The notes: generated from the letters alone by a model not told the origin. DNA of 64,000 bases from Streptomyces phaeofaciens (GCF_014648915.1 NZ_BMSA01000027.1:91400-155399); one strand, 5' to 3'; shown: positions 42,389-51,128, counted from the stretch's first letter. Numbers and translations are program-made.

Positions 42389-43261
42389 TCAGAACCAGTA
42401 CACGGCCCGCCGCACCACGTCCGGCCTGTTGGAGATGATGCCGTCGACGCCGTACCCGGCGACGGTCCGGGCGGTGGCGGCGTCGTCGACGGTCCAGGCG
42501 AAGACCTCGAGCCGCCTGCCGTGCGGCCCGGTGAGCGCGTGCACGGCGTCGACGTACGACCGGGACAGCGAGGTGTGCGACGGGTTGACGAGATCGGCGA
42601 AGCCCGCGTACGAGGGCAGGTCGGCCACGGGCGGCGCACCGAGCAGGCCGGTGCGCACCGCCGGCCGCAGATCGTGGACGGTCCGCAGACTGCCCGCGCT
42701 GAAGCTCTGCACGACCAGCCGGCCGGACAGATGCCGCTGGTCCAGCCAGCCCTCGTTGCTCAGCACCTTGAGGGTCTGTGCCTCGATGCCCGGGTACAGG
42801 CCGGGGTTCTTGATCTCCAGAAGCAGCTTCTGGTGGTGGTGCTCCACCCGGTCCACGTACTGCTTCAGCGTCGGCACGCGCGTGCCCGCGTAGGCCGGCC
42901 CGAACCAGCCGCCCGCGTCGAGCCGTGCGATCTCGGCCGCGCTGAAGTCCTTCACCTTCCAGGGCGCACGGCCGGGAAACACCTCCTCGGCGTCGGTCGT
43001 ACGGCGCAGACTGTCGTCGTGGATCACCACCAGCTCGCCGTCGCTGGTGCGCTGGACGTCGTTCTCCACCCAGAGGACGCCCCGGGAGGCGGCCTCGTCG
43101 ACGGCGGCCAGAGTGTTTTCGGGTGCGTACGCGGAGGCACCCCGGTGGGCGATCACCGCGGGCCGGGCCACGATGCCCGCCCGGGCGTCGTGGACGGGCA
43201 GCAGCAGGGCGGCGGTGCCCAGGAGCGCGGTGGTCGTGGCGGCAACTGCGCGCGCGTGCAT
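42389..43261 (-). CDS. secreted glycerophosphodiester phosphodiesterase
   Basis: A 290-residue exported enzyme that hydrolyses glycerophosphodiesters to glycerol 3-phosphate and an alcohol. A Sec signal peptide (MHARAVAATTTALLGTAALL, cleavage after DARA) precedes the GDPD barrel, which has VIAHRGASAYAPENT (catalytic His, Glu), WVENDVQRTSDGELVVIHDD (metal ligands), and LLLEIKNPG (Lys). It provides phosphate from lipid debris. ATG 43261 is favoured over GTG 43267 because AGGAG lies 7 nt before it. Confidence 0.92.
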   Translation of the reverse strand: MHARAVAATTTALLGTAALLLPVHDARAGIVARPAVIAHRGASAYAPENTLAAVDEAASRGVLWVENDVQRTSDGELVVIHDDSLRRTTDAEEVFPGRAPWKVKDFSAAEIARLDAGGWFGPAYAGTRVPTLKQYVDRVEHHHQKLLLEIKNPGLYPGIEAQTLKVLSNEGWLDQRHLSGRLVVQSFSAGSLRTVHDLRPAVRTGLLGAPPVADLPSYAGFADLVNPSHTSLSRSYVDAVHALTGPHGRRLEVFAWTVDDAATARTVAGYGVDGIISNRPDVVRRAVYWF

Positions 43262-43535
43262 GTGCACTCCTCGCGTCGAGCGATCACGTACAGCTCAACT
43301 GTGACAGCACAGAGTCAACGACGGAGGGGGTGCGGGATGGCCACAGAATGAAAGGTGATGCCCGAACCTGCTCACCGATGGCGCACATGTGGGGCAAGGA
43401 CGTGTTTCTTTGCCGGAAAATCGTTCGACCATTCCGGTGGCAGTCATACTCTCTCTCAGCCTTGGCCGCTCGCGCGGTCCTGGGGGAGGGGCGCGTCACG
43501 GAACACCAAGCAACACGGCGGAAGGGCAGCCGCGC

Positions 43536-44399
43536 ATGCAAGGCACGGTCGACGGATTCAGCTACGGCCTCGTCACACCGCTGGTGGCCTACGTCATGGC
43601 CTGCCTCGGCGGTGCCCTCGGGCTGCGCTGCACGACCAGAGCCCGGCTCGTCGCCCACTCCTGGCGCCCCGGATGGCTCGCCCTCGGCTCGGCGGCGATC
43701 GGCTCCGGCATCTGGACCATGCACTTCATCGCGATGATGGGCTTCACGATCGAGAACGCCCCGATCCACTACGACAAGCCGACGACCTACGCCAGCCTCG
43801 GCGTCGCCATCGTCATGGTCGGCATCGGGATCTTCATCGTCGGCTACCGGGGAGCGACCGGGACCGCGCTGTTCACCGGCGGCACCATCACCGGACTGGG
43901 CATCGCGTCGATGCACTACCTGGGCATGGCCGGCATGCGCTTCAACGGCACGATGGACTACAACACGTTCACCGTCTCCATCTCCGTCGCGATAGCCATG
44001 GCCGCCGCCACCGCCGCGCTGTGGGCCGCGGGACAGATCAGGGGCTTCCTCTGGAGCGTGGGCGCCAGCCTCGTCATGGGTCTGGCCGTCACCGGCATGC
44101 ACTACACGGGCATGGCCGCCGTGAACGTCCATCTGCACACCGGCGCCCCCACCCCGGGCGACGCGCCCGCCGCGCTCCTCGCGCCGATGCTGATCGGCCC
44201 CCTCGCCTTCCTCTGCCTCGCGGGCATCGTCGTCGTCTTCGACCCGCTGATGGTCATGGGCAGGCCCGACTGGCCCCCCGTCGAGCACAAGCCCGGCGTC
44301 CCGGCCCACCAGCCGTCCGCGCACACCCCGGGCCGAACCCGGCTCAGGACCCGCCGACAGGTCGCCCACCGGGAAGCCCGCACCCCGCAGAACCGCTGA
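43536..44399 (+). CDS. MHYT-domain membrane sensor
   Basis: A 287-residue integral membrane protein with seven predicted helices. It has the three MHYT repeats, seen as WTMHFIAMMGF, SMHYLGMAGM and GMHYTGMAAV, which are thought to bind copper and sense oxygen, CO or NO. In other bacteria the domain is fused to GGDEF/EAL modules; here the C-terminus is only a basic, Pro/Arg-rich cytoplasmic tail of about 45 residues, so it must signal, if at all, through a partner. ATG 43536 (MQGTVDGFSYG) is the family start. Confidence 0.88.
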   Translation: MQGTVDGFSYGLVTPLVAYVMACLGGALGLRCTTRARLVAHSWRPGWLALGSAAIGSGIWTMHFIAMMGFTIENAPIHYDKPTTYASLGVAIVMVGIGIFIVGYRGATGTALFTGGTITGLGIASMHYLGMAGMRFNGTMDYNTFTVSISVAIAMAAATAALWAAGQIRGFLWSVGASLVMGLAVTGMHYTGMAAVNVHLHTGAPTPGDAPAALLAPMLIGPLAFLCLAGIVVVFDPLMVMGRPDWPPVEHKPGVPAHQPSAHTPGRTRLRTRRQVAHREARTPQNR

Positions 44400-44409
44400 T
44401 CCGGCCTCG

Positions 44410-44432
44410 TTGTCAGTGGGGGGTCGTACGGT
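44410..44432 (+). promoter_or_regulatory. PafBC-type DNA-damage promoter of uvrB
   Basis: TTGTCAGTG (44410-44418), 8 nt, TACGGT (44427-44432), 7 nt, ATG 44440. The spacer GGGGGTCG is nearly identical to that of ogt, and the distance to the ATG is the same. Confidence 0.87.
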
Positions 44433-44439
44433 GGATGCC

Positions 44440-46587
44440 ATGCGGCCCGTTTCCCAGATCGAACGCACGGTGGCGCCCTTCGAGGTCGTCAGCCCCTACC
44501 AGCCCAACGGCGACCAGCCGGCGGCCATCGCCGAGCTGGCCCGGCGCATCGAAGGCGGCGAGAGGAACGTCGTCCTGCTCGGTGCGACCGGCACCGGCAA
44601 GTCCGCCACCACCGCGTGGATGATCGAGAAGCTCCAGCGCCCCACCCTGGTGATGGCGCCGAACAAAACCCTGGCCGCCCAGCTGGCGAACGAATTCCGG
44701 GAACTGCTGCCGAACAACGCGGTCGAGTACTTCGTCTCGTACTACGACTACTACCAGCCCGAGGCCTACGTCCCGCAGTCGGACACCTACATCGAGAAGG
44801 ACTCCTCGATCAACGAGGAGGTCGAGCGCCTGCGCCATTCCGCGACCAACTCCCTGCTCACCCGGCGGGACGTCGTCGTGGTCGCCTCCGTCTCCTGCAT
44901 CTACGGCCTCGGCACCCCGCAGGAGTACGTGGACCGGATGGTCCCCCTCAGGGTCGGCGCGGAGATCGACCGGGACGAGATGCTGCGCCGCTTCGTGGAC
45001 ATCCAGTACACACGCAACGACATGGCGTTCACCCGCGGCACCTTCCGGGTGCGCGGCGACACCATCGAGATCTTCCCGGTCTACGAGGAGCTCGCCGTCC
45101 GCATCGAGATGTTCGGCGACGAGATCGAGGCCCTCTCCACCCTGCACCCGCTCACCGGCGAGATCATCAGCGACGACGAGCAGCTGTACGTCTTCCCCGC
45201 CTCCCACTACGTCGCCGGCCCCGAGCGCCTGGAGCGGGCGGTCAACGACATCGAGAAGGAACTGGGCGAGCGTCTGGCCGAGCTGGAGAAGCAGGGCAAG
45301 CTGCTGGAGGCCCAGCGCCTGCGCATGCGCACCACGTACGACATCGAGATGCTCCGCCAGATCGGCTCGTGCTCCGGCGTGGAGAACTACTCGATGCACT
45401 TCGACGGCCGCTCGCCCGGCTCCCCGCCGAACACCCTGATCGACTACTTCCCGGACGACTTCCTGCTCGTCATCGACGAGTCCCACGTCACCGTTCCGCA
45501 GATCGGTGCCATGTACGAGGGCGACGCCTCCCGCAAGCGCACCCTCGTCGACCACGGGTTCCGCCTGCCCTCCGCCCTCGACAACCGCCCCCTGAAGTGG
45601 GAGGAGTTCCAGGAGCGCATCGGGCAGACCGTCTACCTGTCGGCGACGCCCGGCAAGTACGAGCTGTCGCGCGGGGACGGCGTCGTCGAGCAGATCATCC
45701 GCCCCACCGGCCTCGTCGACCCCGAGGTCGTCGTCAAGCCCACCGAGGGCCAGATCGACGACCTGGTGCACGAGATCCGCAAGCGGGTGGAGAAGGACGA
45801 ACGCGTCCTGGTCACCACGCTCACCAAGAAGATGTCCGAGGACCTCACGGACTACTTCCTGGAACTGGGCATCCATGTGCGCTACCTGCACAGCGACGTC
45901 GACACGCTGCGCCGCATCGAGCTGCTCCGCGAGCTGCGCGCCGGCGAGTTCGACGTCCTGGTCGGCATCAACCTGCTCCGGGAGGGCCTCGACCTGCCCG
46001 AGGTGTCCCTGGTGGCGATCCTCGACGCCGACAAGGAGGGCTTCCTGCGCTCCGGCACCTCGCTGATCCAGACCATCGGCCGCGCGGCGCGCAATGTCTC
46101 CGGCCAGGTCCACATGTACGCCGACAAGATCACCCCGGCGATGGAGCGGGCCATCGAGGAGACCAACCGCCGCCGTGAGAAGCAGGTCGCCTACAACACG
46201 GCGAACGGCATCGATCCGCAGCCGCTCCGCAAGAAGATCAACGACATCGTCGTCCAGATCGCCCGCGAGGAGGTCGACACCGAGCAGCTGCTCGGCACCG
46301 GCTACCGCGCGAAGAAGGACGGCCGCGGCACCAAGGCCCCGGTGCCGTCGCTCGGCGACAAGGCGGCCAAGGGAGCGAAATCCGCCAAGTCCGCCAAGGG
46401 GAAGGCCAGGGAGACGGTTCCGACCGACCGCCCGGCGGCCCAACTCACCGAGCAGATCGAGGAGATGACGGAACGCATGCGGGCCGCCGCCGCCGACCTC
46501 CAGTTCGAGGTCGCCGCCCGGCTGCGTGACGAGGTCTCCGAGATGAAGAAGGAACTGCGCCAGATGAAGGAGGCGGGTCTGGCCTGA
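44440..46587 (+). CDS. uvrB: excinuclease ABC subunit B
   Basis: Damage-verifying helicase subunit of nucleotide excision repair, loaded by UvrA and pairing with UvrC. The 715-residue protein has Walker A GATGTGKS at residues 48-55, the beta-hairpin SYYDYYQPEAYVP (about 100-112), the Walker B/DEAD-like DDFLLVIDESHVTVPQ near 345, motif V/VI TLIDY-like and FLRSGTSLIQTIGRAARN, and the UvrC-interacting UVR domain EMTERMRAAAADLQFEVAARL at the C-terminus. A Lys/Ala-rich linker (about 640-665) is longer than in E. coli. ATG 44440 has no ribosome-binding site and is probably leaderless. Confidence 0.98.
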   Translation: MRPVSQIERTVAPFEVVSPYQPNGDQPAAIAELARRIEGGERNVVLLGATGTGKSATTAWMIEKLQRPTLVMAPNKTLAAQLANEFRELLPNNAVEYFVSYYDYYQPEAYVPQSDTYIEKDSSINEEVERLRHSATNSLLTRRDVVVVASVSCIYGLGTPQEYVDRMVPLRVGAEIDRDEMLRRFVDIQYTRNDMAFTRGTFRVRGDTIEIFPVYEELAVRIEMFGDEIEALSTLHPLTGEIISDDEQLYVFPASHYVAGPERLERAVNDIEKELGERLAELEKQGKLLEAQRLRMRTTYDIEMLRQIGSCSGVENYSMHFDGRSPGSPPNTLIDYFPDDFLLVIDESHVTVPQIGAMYEGDASRKRTLVDHGFRLPSALDNRPLKWEEFQERIGQTVYLSATPGKYELSRGDGVVEQIIRPTGLVDPEVVVKPTEGQIDDLVHEIRKRVEKDERVLVTTLTKKMSEDLTDYFLELGIHVRYLHSDVDTLRRIELLRELRAGEFDVLVGINLLREGLDLPEVSLVAILDADKEGFLRSGTSLIQTIGRAARNVSGQVHMYADKITPAMERAIEETNRRREKQVAYNTANGIDPQPLRKKINDIVVQIAREEVDTEQLLGTGYRAKKDGRGTKAPVPSLGDKAAKGAKSAKSAKGKARETVPTDRPAAQLTEQIEEMTERMRAAAADLQFEVAARLRDEVSEMKKELRQMKEAGLA

Positions 46588-46672
46588 CGGCCCGGCCCGG
46601 ACGGAAGCCGTGCCCGGCCTCTGTACGCGCTGTGTTGCAAGACCGACACAAATTGCGGGCCTGGGTACGGCA

Positions 46673-46695
46673 CTGTCAGTGCCCTTGCGTAGGGT
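46673..46695 (+). promoter_or_regulatory. PafBC-like promoter of terD
   Basis: CTGTCAGTG (46673-46681; one mismatch to TTGTCAGTG), 8 nt, TAGGGT (46690-46695). It is also part of the palindrome GGCACTG-T-CAGTGCC (46669-46683), so an unrelated dimeric regulator could bind here instead. Confidence 0.6.
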
Positions 46696-46752
46696 TTTGG
46701 ACAACCGCGGGCGCCGCGGCAACAGGGGACAGTTCGAGAGGGGAATCAGCGC

Positions 46753-47331
46753 GTGACCGTCAACATGACCAAGGGTCAGGCCATCAGTCTGCAGAAGAAC
46801 GACGGCGGCAGCCTGACCGCGGTCCGTATGGGTCTCGGCTGGCAGGCGGCCCCCCGGCGCGGCCTGTTCGGCTCCCGCACCCGTGAGATCGACCTCGACG
46901 CCTCCGCCGTGCTCTTCGCGGACAAGCAGCCGGTCGACGTCGTCTTCTTCCGCCACCTGGTGAGCGACGACGGCTCCGTCCGTCACACCGGTGACAACCT
47001 GGTCGGTGGTGTCGGTCAGGGTGGCGACGACGAGGCGATCCTCGTCGACCTGGGGCGCATCCCGGTCCACATCGACCAGATCGTCTTCACCGTGAACTCC
47101 TTCACGGGCCAGACGTTCCAGGAGGTCCAGAACGCCTTCTGCCGTCTGGTCGACGAGACCAACGGCCAGGAGCTGGCGCGCTACACGCTCGCCGGCGGCG
47201 GCGCCTACACGGCCCAGATCATGGCCAAGGTGCACCGGGTCGGCGCGGGCTGGAACATGACGGCCCTCGGCACCCCGGCCAACGGCCGTACCTTCCAGGA
47301 CCTGATGCCGGCGATCCTGCCGGCGCTCTGA
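46753..47331 (+). CDS. terD: TerD family protein
   Basis: A 192-residue member of the TerD/TerZ/CABP family, calcium-binding proteins of tellurite-resistance (Ter) stress systems. Family features: MTKGQAISLQKNDGGSL start, LGWQAA, the acidic loop EIDLDASAVLFADKQPVDVVFF, DNLVGGVGQGGDDEAILVDLGRIP (Ca2+ sites), and SFTGQTFQEVQNAFCRLVD. GTG 46753 is used; ATG 46765 is in frame and gives MTKGQAIS, the usual length. It precedes the TerD-fusion gene by 58 bp, and a damage-type promoter lies upstream. Confidence 0.95.
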   Translation: MTVNMTKGQAISLQKNDGGSLTAVRMGLGWQAAPRRGLFGSRTREIDLDASAVLFADKQPVDVVFFRHLVSDDGSVRHTGDNLVGGVGQGGDDEAILVDLGRIPVHIDQIVFTVNSFTGQTFQEVQNAFCRLVDETNGQELARYTLAGGGAYTAQIMAKVHRVGAGWNMTALGTPANGRTFQDLMPAILPAL

Positions 47332-47389
47332 GGCGGCCGGGCGAGCGCCACTCGACAACACCACACGCGACACAGGGGGACGACAGGCG

Positions 47390-49462
47390 ATGACGGCCGA
47401 GCTGGTGCGGGGGCAGAACCACCCGCTCTCCCAGGCCCGCCTCGAGATCAGGGTCTCGGCCGGCACGCCTGTCGTGGCCGCGGCGACGCTGGGAGACGAG
47501 AACGGCAGGGCGCAGAGCGTCGAATGGGTCGCCCACCCGGGCGCGCCCGTACTGCCGGGCCTCGAGGTCTCCCGGCAGGCCGCCGCCAACCACCGCCTCG
47601 CGGTGGACCTGGACGCGATGCCCGCGGCCGTGCACCGGGTCAATGTCCTGCTCGCCCTGCCCATGGGCGTCGGCGGGCCGGTCAGCTTCGGCTCCGCCGC
47701 CGTCCCCTTCGTCGCGGTCACCGGTCTCGACGGGACCGAGGTCGCCACCTACACGATCACCAGCCTGGACGCCGAGTCGGCCGTGGTCGCGCTCGAGCTC
47801 TACCGCCGCCAGGGTGCCTGGAAGGTGCGCGCCGTCGGCCAGGGCTACGCGGGCGGTCTCGCGGAACTGCTCGGCGACCAGGGCCTGCCGCAGGCCCACC
47901 AGCTCGCCACCACCATCAACGACGCCGTCGTCGAGGGCCTGGCCCGCTCGGTGCCGGCCCCGCCGCCGCGCACCCCCGAGGGCGACCGCTCCCGCCAGAC
48001 GGCCACCTCTGCCCTCGGGCCGGACCAGAGCGGCTCGCCGTACGGCACCCAGGGCGGCGCCACCGGTCCGTACCCGGCGGGTGCCCCGGGCACCCAGGGC
48101 GCCGGTGGACCGTACGCGGGAACGCAAGGCGCCGGCAGCCCCTACAGCGGCTCCCAGGGCGCCGCGGGCTGCCCGGACGGCACTTCGCCCACGGACCCGT
48201 CCGCCACCCAGCCGGCGTCCCCGGCCGCGCCCGCCTCCGGCGGCCCGATCGACTACAGCCACCCGCGCCGACAGAACGGGGCCCCGCCGCCGCCTCCGCC
48301 CACCGCACCCCCGGCCCAGCCCGGGCAGCCCGCCCGGCCCGTCGCGGGGGACGCGACCGGCTGGTCCATGGAGGAGCGGCTGTACAACCAGGTCTGGGGC
48401 ATGTTCGAGGACCTGGCGCGCAGCACGGCCGCCTACCGCAGCGCGGTGGACTTCGCCGACACGCGCCTGGAGCGGGAGCTGGACCAGGTCCTGTCCGACC
48501 CGCGCAGCCGGATCGGCGGCCAGGGCGACGCCGCCCGCGAGGCCGCCCAGGCCAAGCACGTCCAGCTCGTCGACCAGGCCCGTGAGGCCCTGGAGCGGGA
48601 CCTCGCCCAGCTCACGGCGGAGGCCGACGTCGTCGAACCGGCGCTGCCCGTGGCGTACGCGCGCTGGGACAATCCGGCCTGGCACGCCTACCGGGTCCCC
48701 ATGGAGATGCCCATGGCGCTGCGCCTGGGCGACCTCCAGCTGCCCGAGAGCGATCCGCTGCGCATCCCGATGCTGGTCCGCCTGCCGCTCGAACGCGGTC
48801 TGTGGATCGACAGCGGGCGCACGGCCGCGTCCGACGGGTCGTTCGTGGACTCGCACGAGCTGCGGCATCTCGCCATGGAGTCGGCCGTGGCGCACACGGC
48901 CCGGCTGCTGGCCGTGCATCCGGCCGACGAGTTCACCGTGCATGTGATCGATCCGGCCGGTTCCGGGGCGCAGGCGCTGGCGCCGCTGGTGCGGACCGGT
49001 GTGCTCGCGACCCCGCCCACCGCCGGCGCCGCCGGTGTGGCGGACGTCCTGGCGCGGCTCACCCAGCGCGTCGACCTGGTGCAGATGGCGGTGCGCGGTG
49101 GCGCGGCCGACTCGCTCCCGCCCGGCTTCGACACCTCCCAGCAGCTCCTGCTCGTCAATGACTTCCCGCACGGCTTCGACGACCGCGCGGTGAACCAGCT
49201 GCGCTATCTCGCGGACGAGGGTCCCGCCGTCGGCGTCCACCTGATGATGGTGGCCGACCGGGAGGACTCCAGCGCCTACGGCCCGTTGCTCGACCCGCTG
49301 TGGCGCGGTCTGCTGCGGCTGACGCCGGTGCCCGAGGACCACCTCGCCGACCCCTGGGTGGGGCACGCCTGGACGTACGAACCGCCGCTCGTGCCGCACG
49401 GCAGCCAGGTGCTCGAGCAGGTGCTCGCCCAGGTCGCGGCGGCCCGCGCCAAGTACAGGTAA
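47390..49462 (+). CDS. TerD-domain protein fused to a degenerate FtsK-like domain
   Basis: A 690-residue protein. Residues about 5-180 are a second TerD domain (SQARLEIRVSAGTPVVAAATL, VNVLLALPMGVGGPVSFGS). Residues about 190-305 are a Gly/Pro/Gln-rich linker with GTQGAGGPY-type repeats. Residues about 320-690 look like an FtsK/HerA-type domain: LPLERGLWIDSG at the P-loop position, LLLVNDFPHGFDD at Walker B and VGVHLMMVADRED as in FtsK GIHLI. The GxxGxGK(S/T) is absent, so it is probably a scaffold or lost ATPase. ATG 47390. Confidence 0.8.
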   Translation: MTAELVRGQNHPLSQARLEIRVSAGTPVVAAATLGDENGRAQSVEWVAHPGAPVLPGLEVSRQAAANHRLAVDLDAMPAAVHRVNVLLALPMGVGGPVSFGSAAVPFVAVTGLDGTEVATYTITSLDAESAVVALELYRRQGAWKVRAVGQGYAGGLAELLGDQGLPQAHQLATTINDAVVEGLARSVPAPPPRTPEGDRSRQTATSALGPDQSGSPYGTQGGATGPYPAGAPGTQGAGGPYAGTQGAGSPYSGSQGAAGCPDGTSPTDPSATQPASPAAPASGGPIDYSHPRRQNGAPPPPPPTAPPAQPGQPARPVAGDATGWSMEERLYNQVWGMFEDLARSTAAYRSAVDFADTRLERELDQVLSDPRSRIGGQGDAAREAAQAKHVQLVDQAREALERDLAQLTAEADVVEPALPVAYARWDNPAWHAYRVPMEMPMALRLGDLQLPESDPLRIPMLVRLPLERGLWIDSGRTAASDGSFVDSHELRHLAMESAVAHTARLLAVHPADEFTVHVIDPAGSGAQALAPLVRTGVLATPPTAGAAGVADVLARLTQRVDLVQMAVRGGAADSLPPGFDTSQQLLLVNDFPHGFDDRAVNQLRYLADEGPAVGVHLMMVADREDSSAYGPLLDPLWRGLLRLTPVPEDHLADPWVGHAWTYEPPLVPHGSQVLEQVLAQVAAARAKYR

Positions 49463-49494
49463 AGGGCCTCTGACCAGGTAATTTGATCTCCCCT

Positions 49495-49524
49495 TTGCCA
49501 ATCCCTTTACTCTTCCTTGGTAAT
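49495..49524 (+). promoter_or_regulatory. candidate promoter of the terC riboswitch
   Basis: TTGCCA at 49495-49500 and GGTAAT at 49519-49524 are separated by 18 bp in an AT-rich patch, which would start the RNA near 49531, just before the riboswitch. Confidence 0.5.
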
Positions 49525-49540
49525 TGGGTATTGTCTTCCG

Positions 49541-49642
49541 TGCGGAGGGGAGTACTCCCTGACTGCGGCGTTCCCGTCAATACGGATCAGGCCAGATCCC
49601 GGGGCGCCGGCCCATCCCATGGGTGGAAGAGACCTCCGGCAG
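49541..49642 (+). ncRNA. yybP-ykoY (manganese) riboswitch upstream of terC
   Basis: The stretch has the conserved parts of the yybP-ykoY Mn2+-sensing motif: GGGGAGTA loop (49547-49554), GTCAATACGG (49576-49585), and GGAAGAGACCTCCGG (49625-49639). P1 can form as CGGAGG (49543-49548) with CCTCCG (49633-49638). TerC-family genes are the classical partners of this riboswitch. The 3' strand CCTCCGGCAG (49633-49642) is the exact complement of CTGCCGGAGG at 49671-49680, the terC ribosome-binding site, so P1 formation frees translation. Confidence 0.85.
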
Positions 49643-49684
49643 CGACGACGCTGACATTTGCCGTTACGTACTGCCGGAGGCGCA

Positions 49685-50686
49685 GTGGATGTTTCCGTGA
49701 CCCTTTGGGTCCTTACCATCGTGGGCCTAGCCGCCCTCATCGCGGTCGACTTCTTCATCGGCCGCAAGCCGCACGACGTATCCCTCAAGGAAGCCGGGAT
49801 CTGGACGGTCGTCTGGGTCGCCCTGGCCGGACTCTTCGGTCTCGGCCTCCTCCTCTTCAGTGGTGGCCAGCCAGCCGGCGAGTTCTTCGCAGGCTTCATC
49901 ACCGAGAAGTCGCTGAGCGTCGACAACCTCTTCGTCTTCGTCCTGATCATGGCGAAGTTCGCGGTCCCGTCGCAGTACCAGCAGCGGGTCCTGCTCGTCG
50001 GCGTCCTCATAGCCCTGGTCCTGCGGGCCATCTTCATCGCCGCGGGCGCCGCGATCCTCGCCAGCTTCGCCTGGGTCTTCTACCTCTTCGGCGCCTTCCT
50101 GATCTGGACCGCCTGGAAGCTCATCCAGGAGGCCCGGGCCGAGGAGGAGGACGAGGAGTTCGAGGAGAACAAGCTGCTCAAGGCCGCCGAGCGCAGGTTC
50201 GGTGTCGCCGACCGCTACCACGGCACCAAGCTGTGGATCGAGCAGAACGGCAAGCGGGTCATGACCCCGATGCTGGTCGTGATGCTCGCGATCGGCACCA
50301 CCGACGTGCTCTTCGCCCTGGACTCGATCCCCGCGATCTTCGGTCTCACGCAGGACCCGTACATCGTCTTCACGGCCAACGCGTTCGCGCTCATGGGCCT
50401 GAGGCAGCTGTACTTCCTCATCGGCGGCCTGCTGAGGAAGCTGGTCCACCTCAGCTACGGCCTGTCGGTCATCCTGGGCTTCATCGGCGTCAAGCTGGTG
50501 CTGCACGCGCTGCACGAGTCGGGCGTCCACGTCCCCGAGATCAGCATCCCGGTCTCCCTCGGAGTGATCTGCTCCGTCCTGATCGTCACCACGATCACCA
50601 GTCTGCGCGCCTCGAAGAAGCAGGCGGCGGCCGAGGCGGCGCAGTCCGAGAGCGAAGGCGCTCCGAAGGACAGCATCGAGGCCTGA
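49685..50686 (+). CDS. terC: TerC family membrane protein (Mn2+ efflux-like)
   Basis: A 333-residue integral membrane protein of the TerC family with eight or nine helices. Diagnostic are ALIAVDFFIGRK near the N-terminus, EKSLSVDNLFVFVLIMAKF (acidic metal-site residues), and TTDVLFALDSIPAIFGLTQDP (second acidic site). Family members with this riboswitch export manganese, which is now the best-supported role; the tellurite phenotype is indirect. GTG 49685 has GGAGG 4-5 nt upstream, inside the switch-controlled region. A terminator follows at 50716. Confidence 0.95.
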   Translation: MDVSVTLWVLTIVGLAALIAVDFFIGRKPHDVSLKEAGIWTVVWVALAGLFGLGLLLFSGGQPAGEFFAGFITEKSLSVDNLFVFVLIMAKFAVPSQYQQRVLLVGVLIALVLRAIFIAAGAAILASFAWVFYLFGAFLIWTAWKLIQEARAEEEDEEFEENKLLKAAERRFGVADRYHGTKLWIEQNGKRVMTPMLVVMLAIGTTDVLFALDSIPAIFGLTQDPYIVFTANAFALMGLRQLYFLIGGLLRKLVHLSYGLSVILGFIGVKLVLHALHESGVHVPEISIPVSLGVICSVLIVTTITSLRASKKQAAAEAAQSESEGAPKDSIEA

Positions 50687-50715
50687 CCACGGACGACGTA
50701 GGAACAACCACCCCA

Positions 50716-50752
50716 GGGAGCGGTGCGCGGCGAATTGCCGGGCACCGCTCCC
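50716..50752 (+). terminator. terC terminator
   Basis: GGGAGCGGTGC (50716-50726) pairs perfectly with GCACCGCTCCC (50742-50752) around a 15-nt loop, 29 nt after the terC stop. Confidence 0.8.
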
Positions 50753-50813
50753 GGTGCTTCCTTGGGTGCGGGGCGTTTCCAGCACGGGACGCCACGACAG
50801 GGTGGAGGCAGTC

Positions 50814-51128
50814 GTGGGTGCATCGACGAAGTTCGTGCAGATCATCGAGTTCGAGACCGACCGCATCGAGGAGATGCGGGCCCTGGCCGAGGAAACGGAC
50901 CAGCGGCTCGCGGACCGCGACGGCGGTCCCTCGTACCGCCTGGTCCTGAAGGACCGCAACCAGCCGAACCGCTACCTCGTTCTCGTCGAGTTCGCCTCTC
51001 ACGAGGAGGCCATGCGCAACAGCGAGGACCCCGAGACGAGCAAGTTCGCCGAGCAGATGGCCACGCTCTGCACCAGGCCGCCGGTCTTCACCGACTGTGA
51101 TGTCGAGGACAGGGCCACGTTCGGGTAA
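50814..51128 (+). CDS. small conserved protein, dimeric alpha-beta barrel-like
   Basis: A 104-residue protein with the feel of an antibiotic-monooxygenase/dimeric alpha-beta barrel fold: strand KFVQIIEFETDRIEEM, a helix EEMRALAEETDQRLADRDG, then YRLVLKDRNQPNRYLVLVEF and MATLCTRPPVFTDCDVED. No catalytic motif can be named. GTG 50814 has TGGAGG 6 nt upstream. Probably monocistronic. Confidence 0.65.
   Translation: MGASTKFVQIIEFETDRIEEMRALAEETDQRLADRDGGPSYRLVLKDRNQPNRYLVLVEFASHEEAMRNSEDPETSKFAEQMATLCTRPPVFTDCDVEDRATFG

Noticed and set aside
44400..44440. LexA (SOS) box for uvrB
   Set aside because: No GAAC-N4-GTTC-like element was seen upstream; the TTGTCAGTG motif fits instead.
44413..47748. 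1111-codon frame opposite uvrB and terD
   Set aside because: It runs through the antisense of three real genes and the intergenic gaps, so it is a GC-rich shadow.
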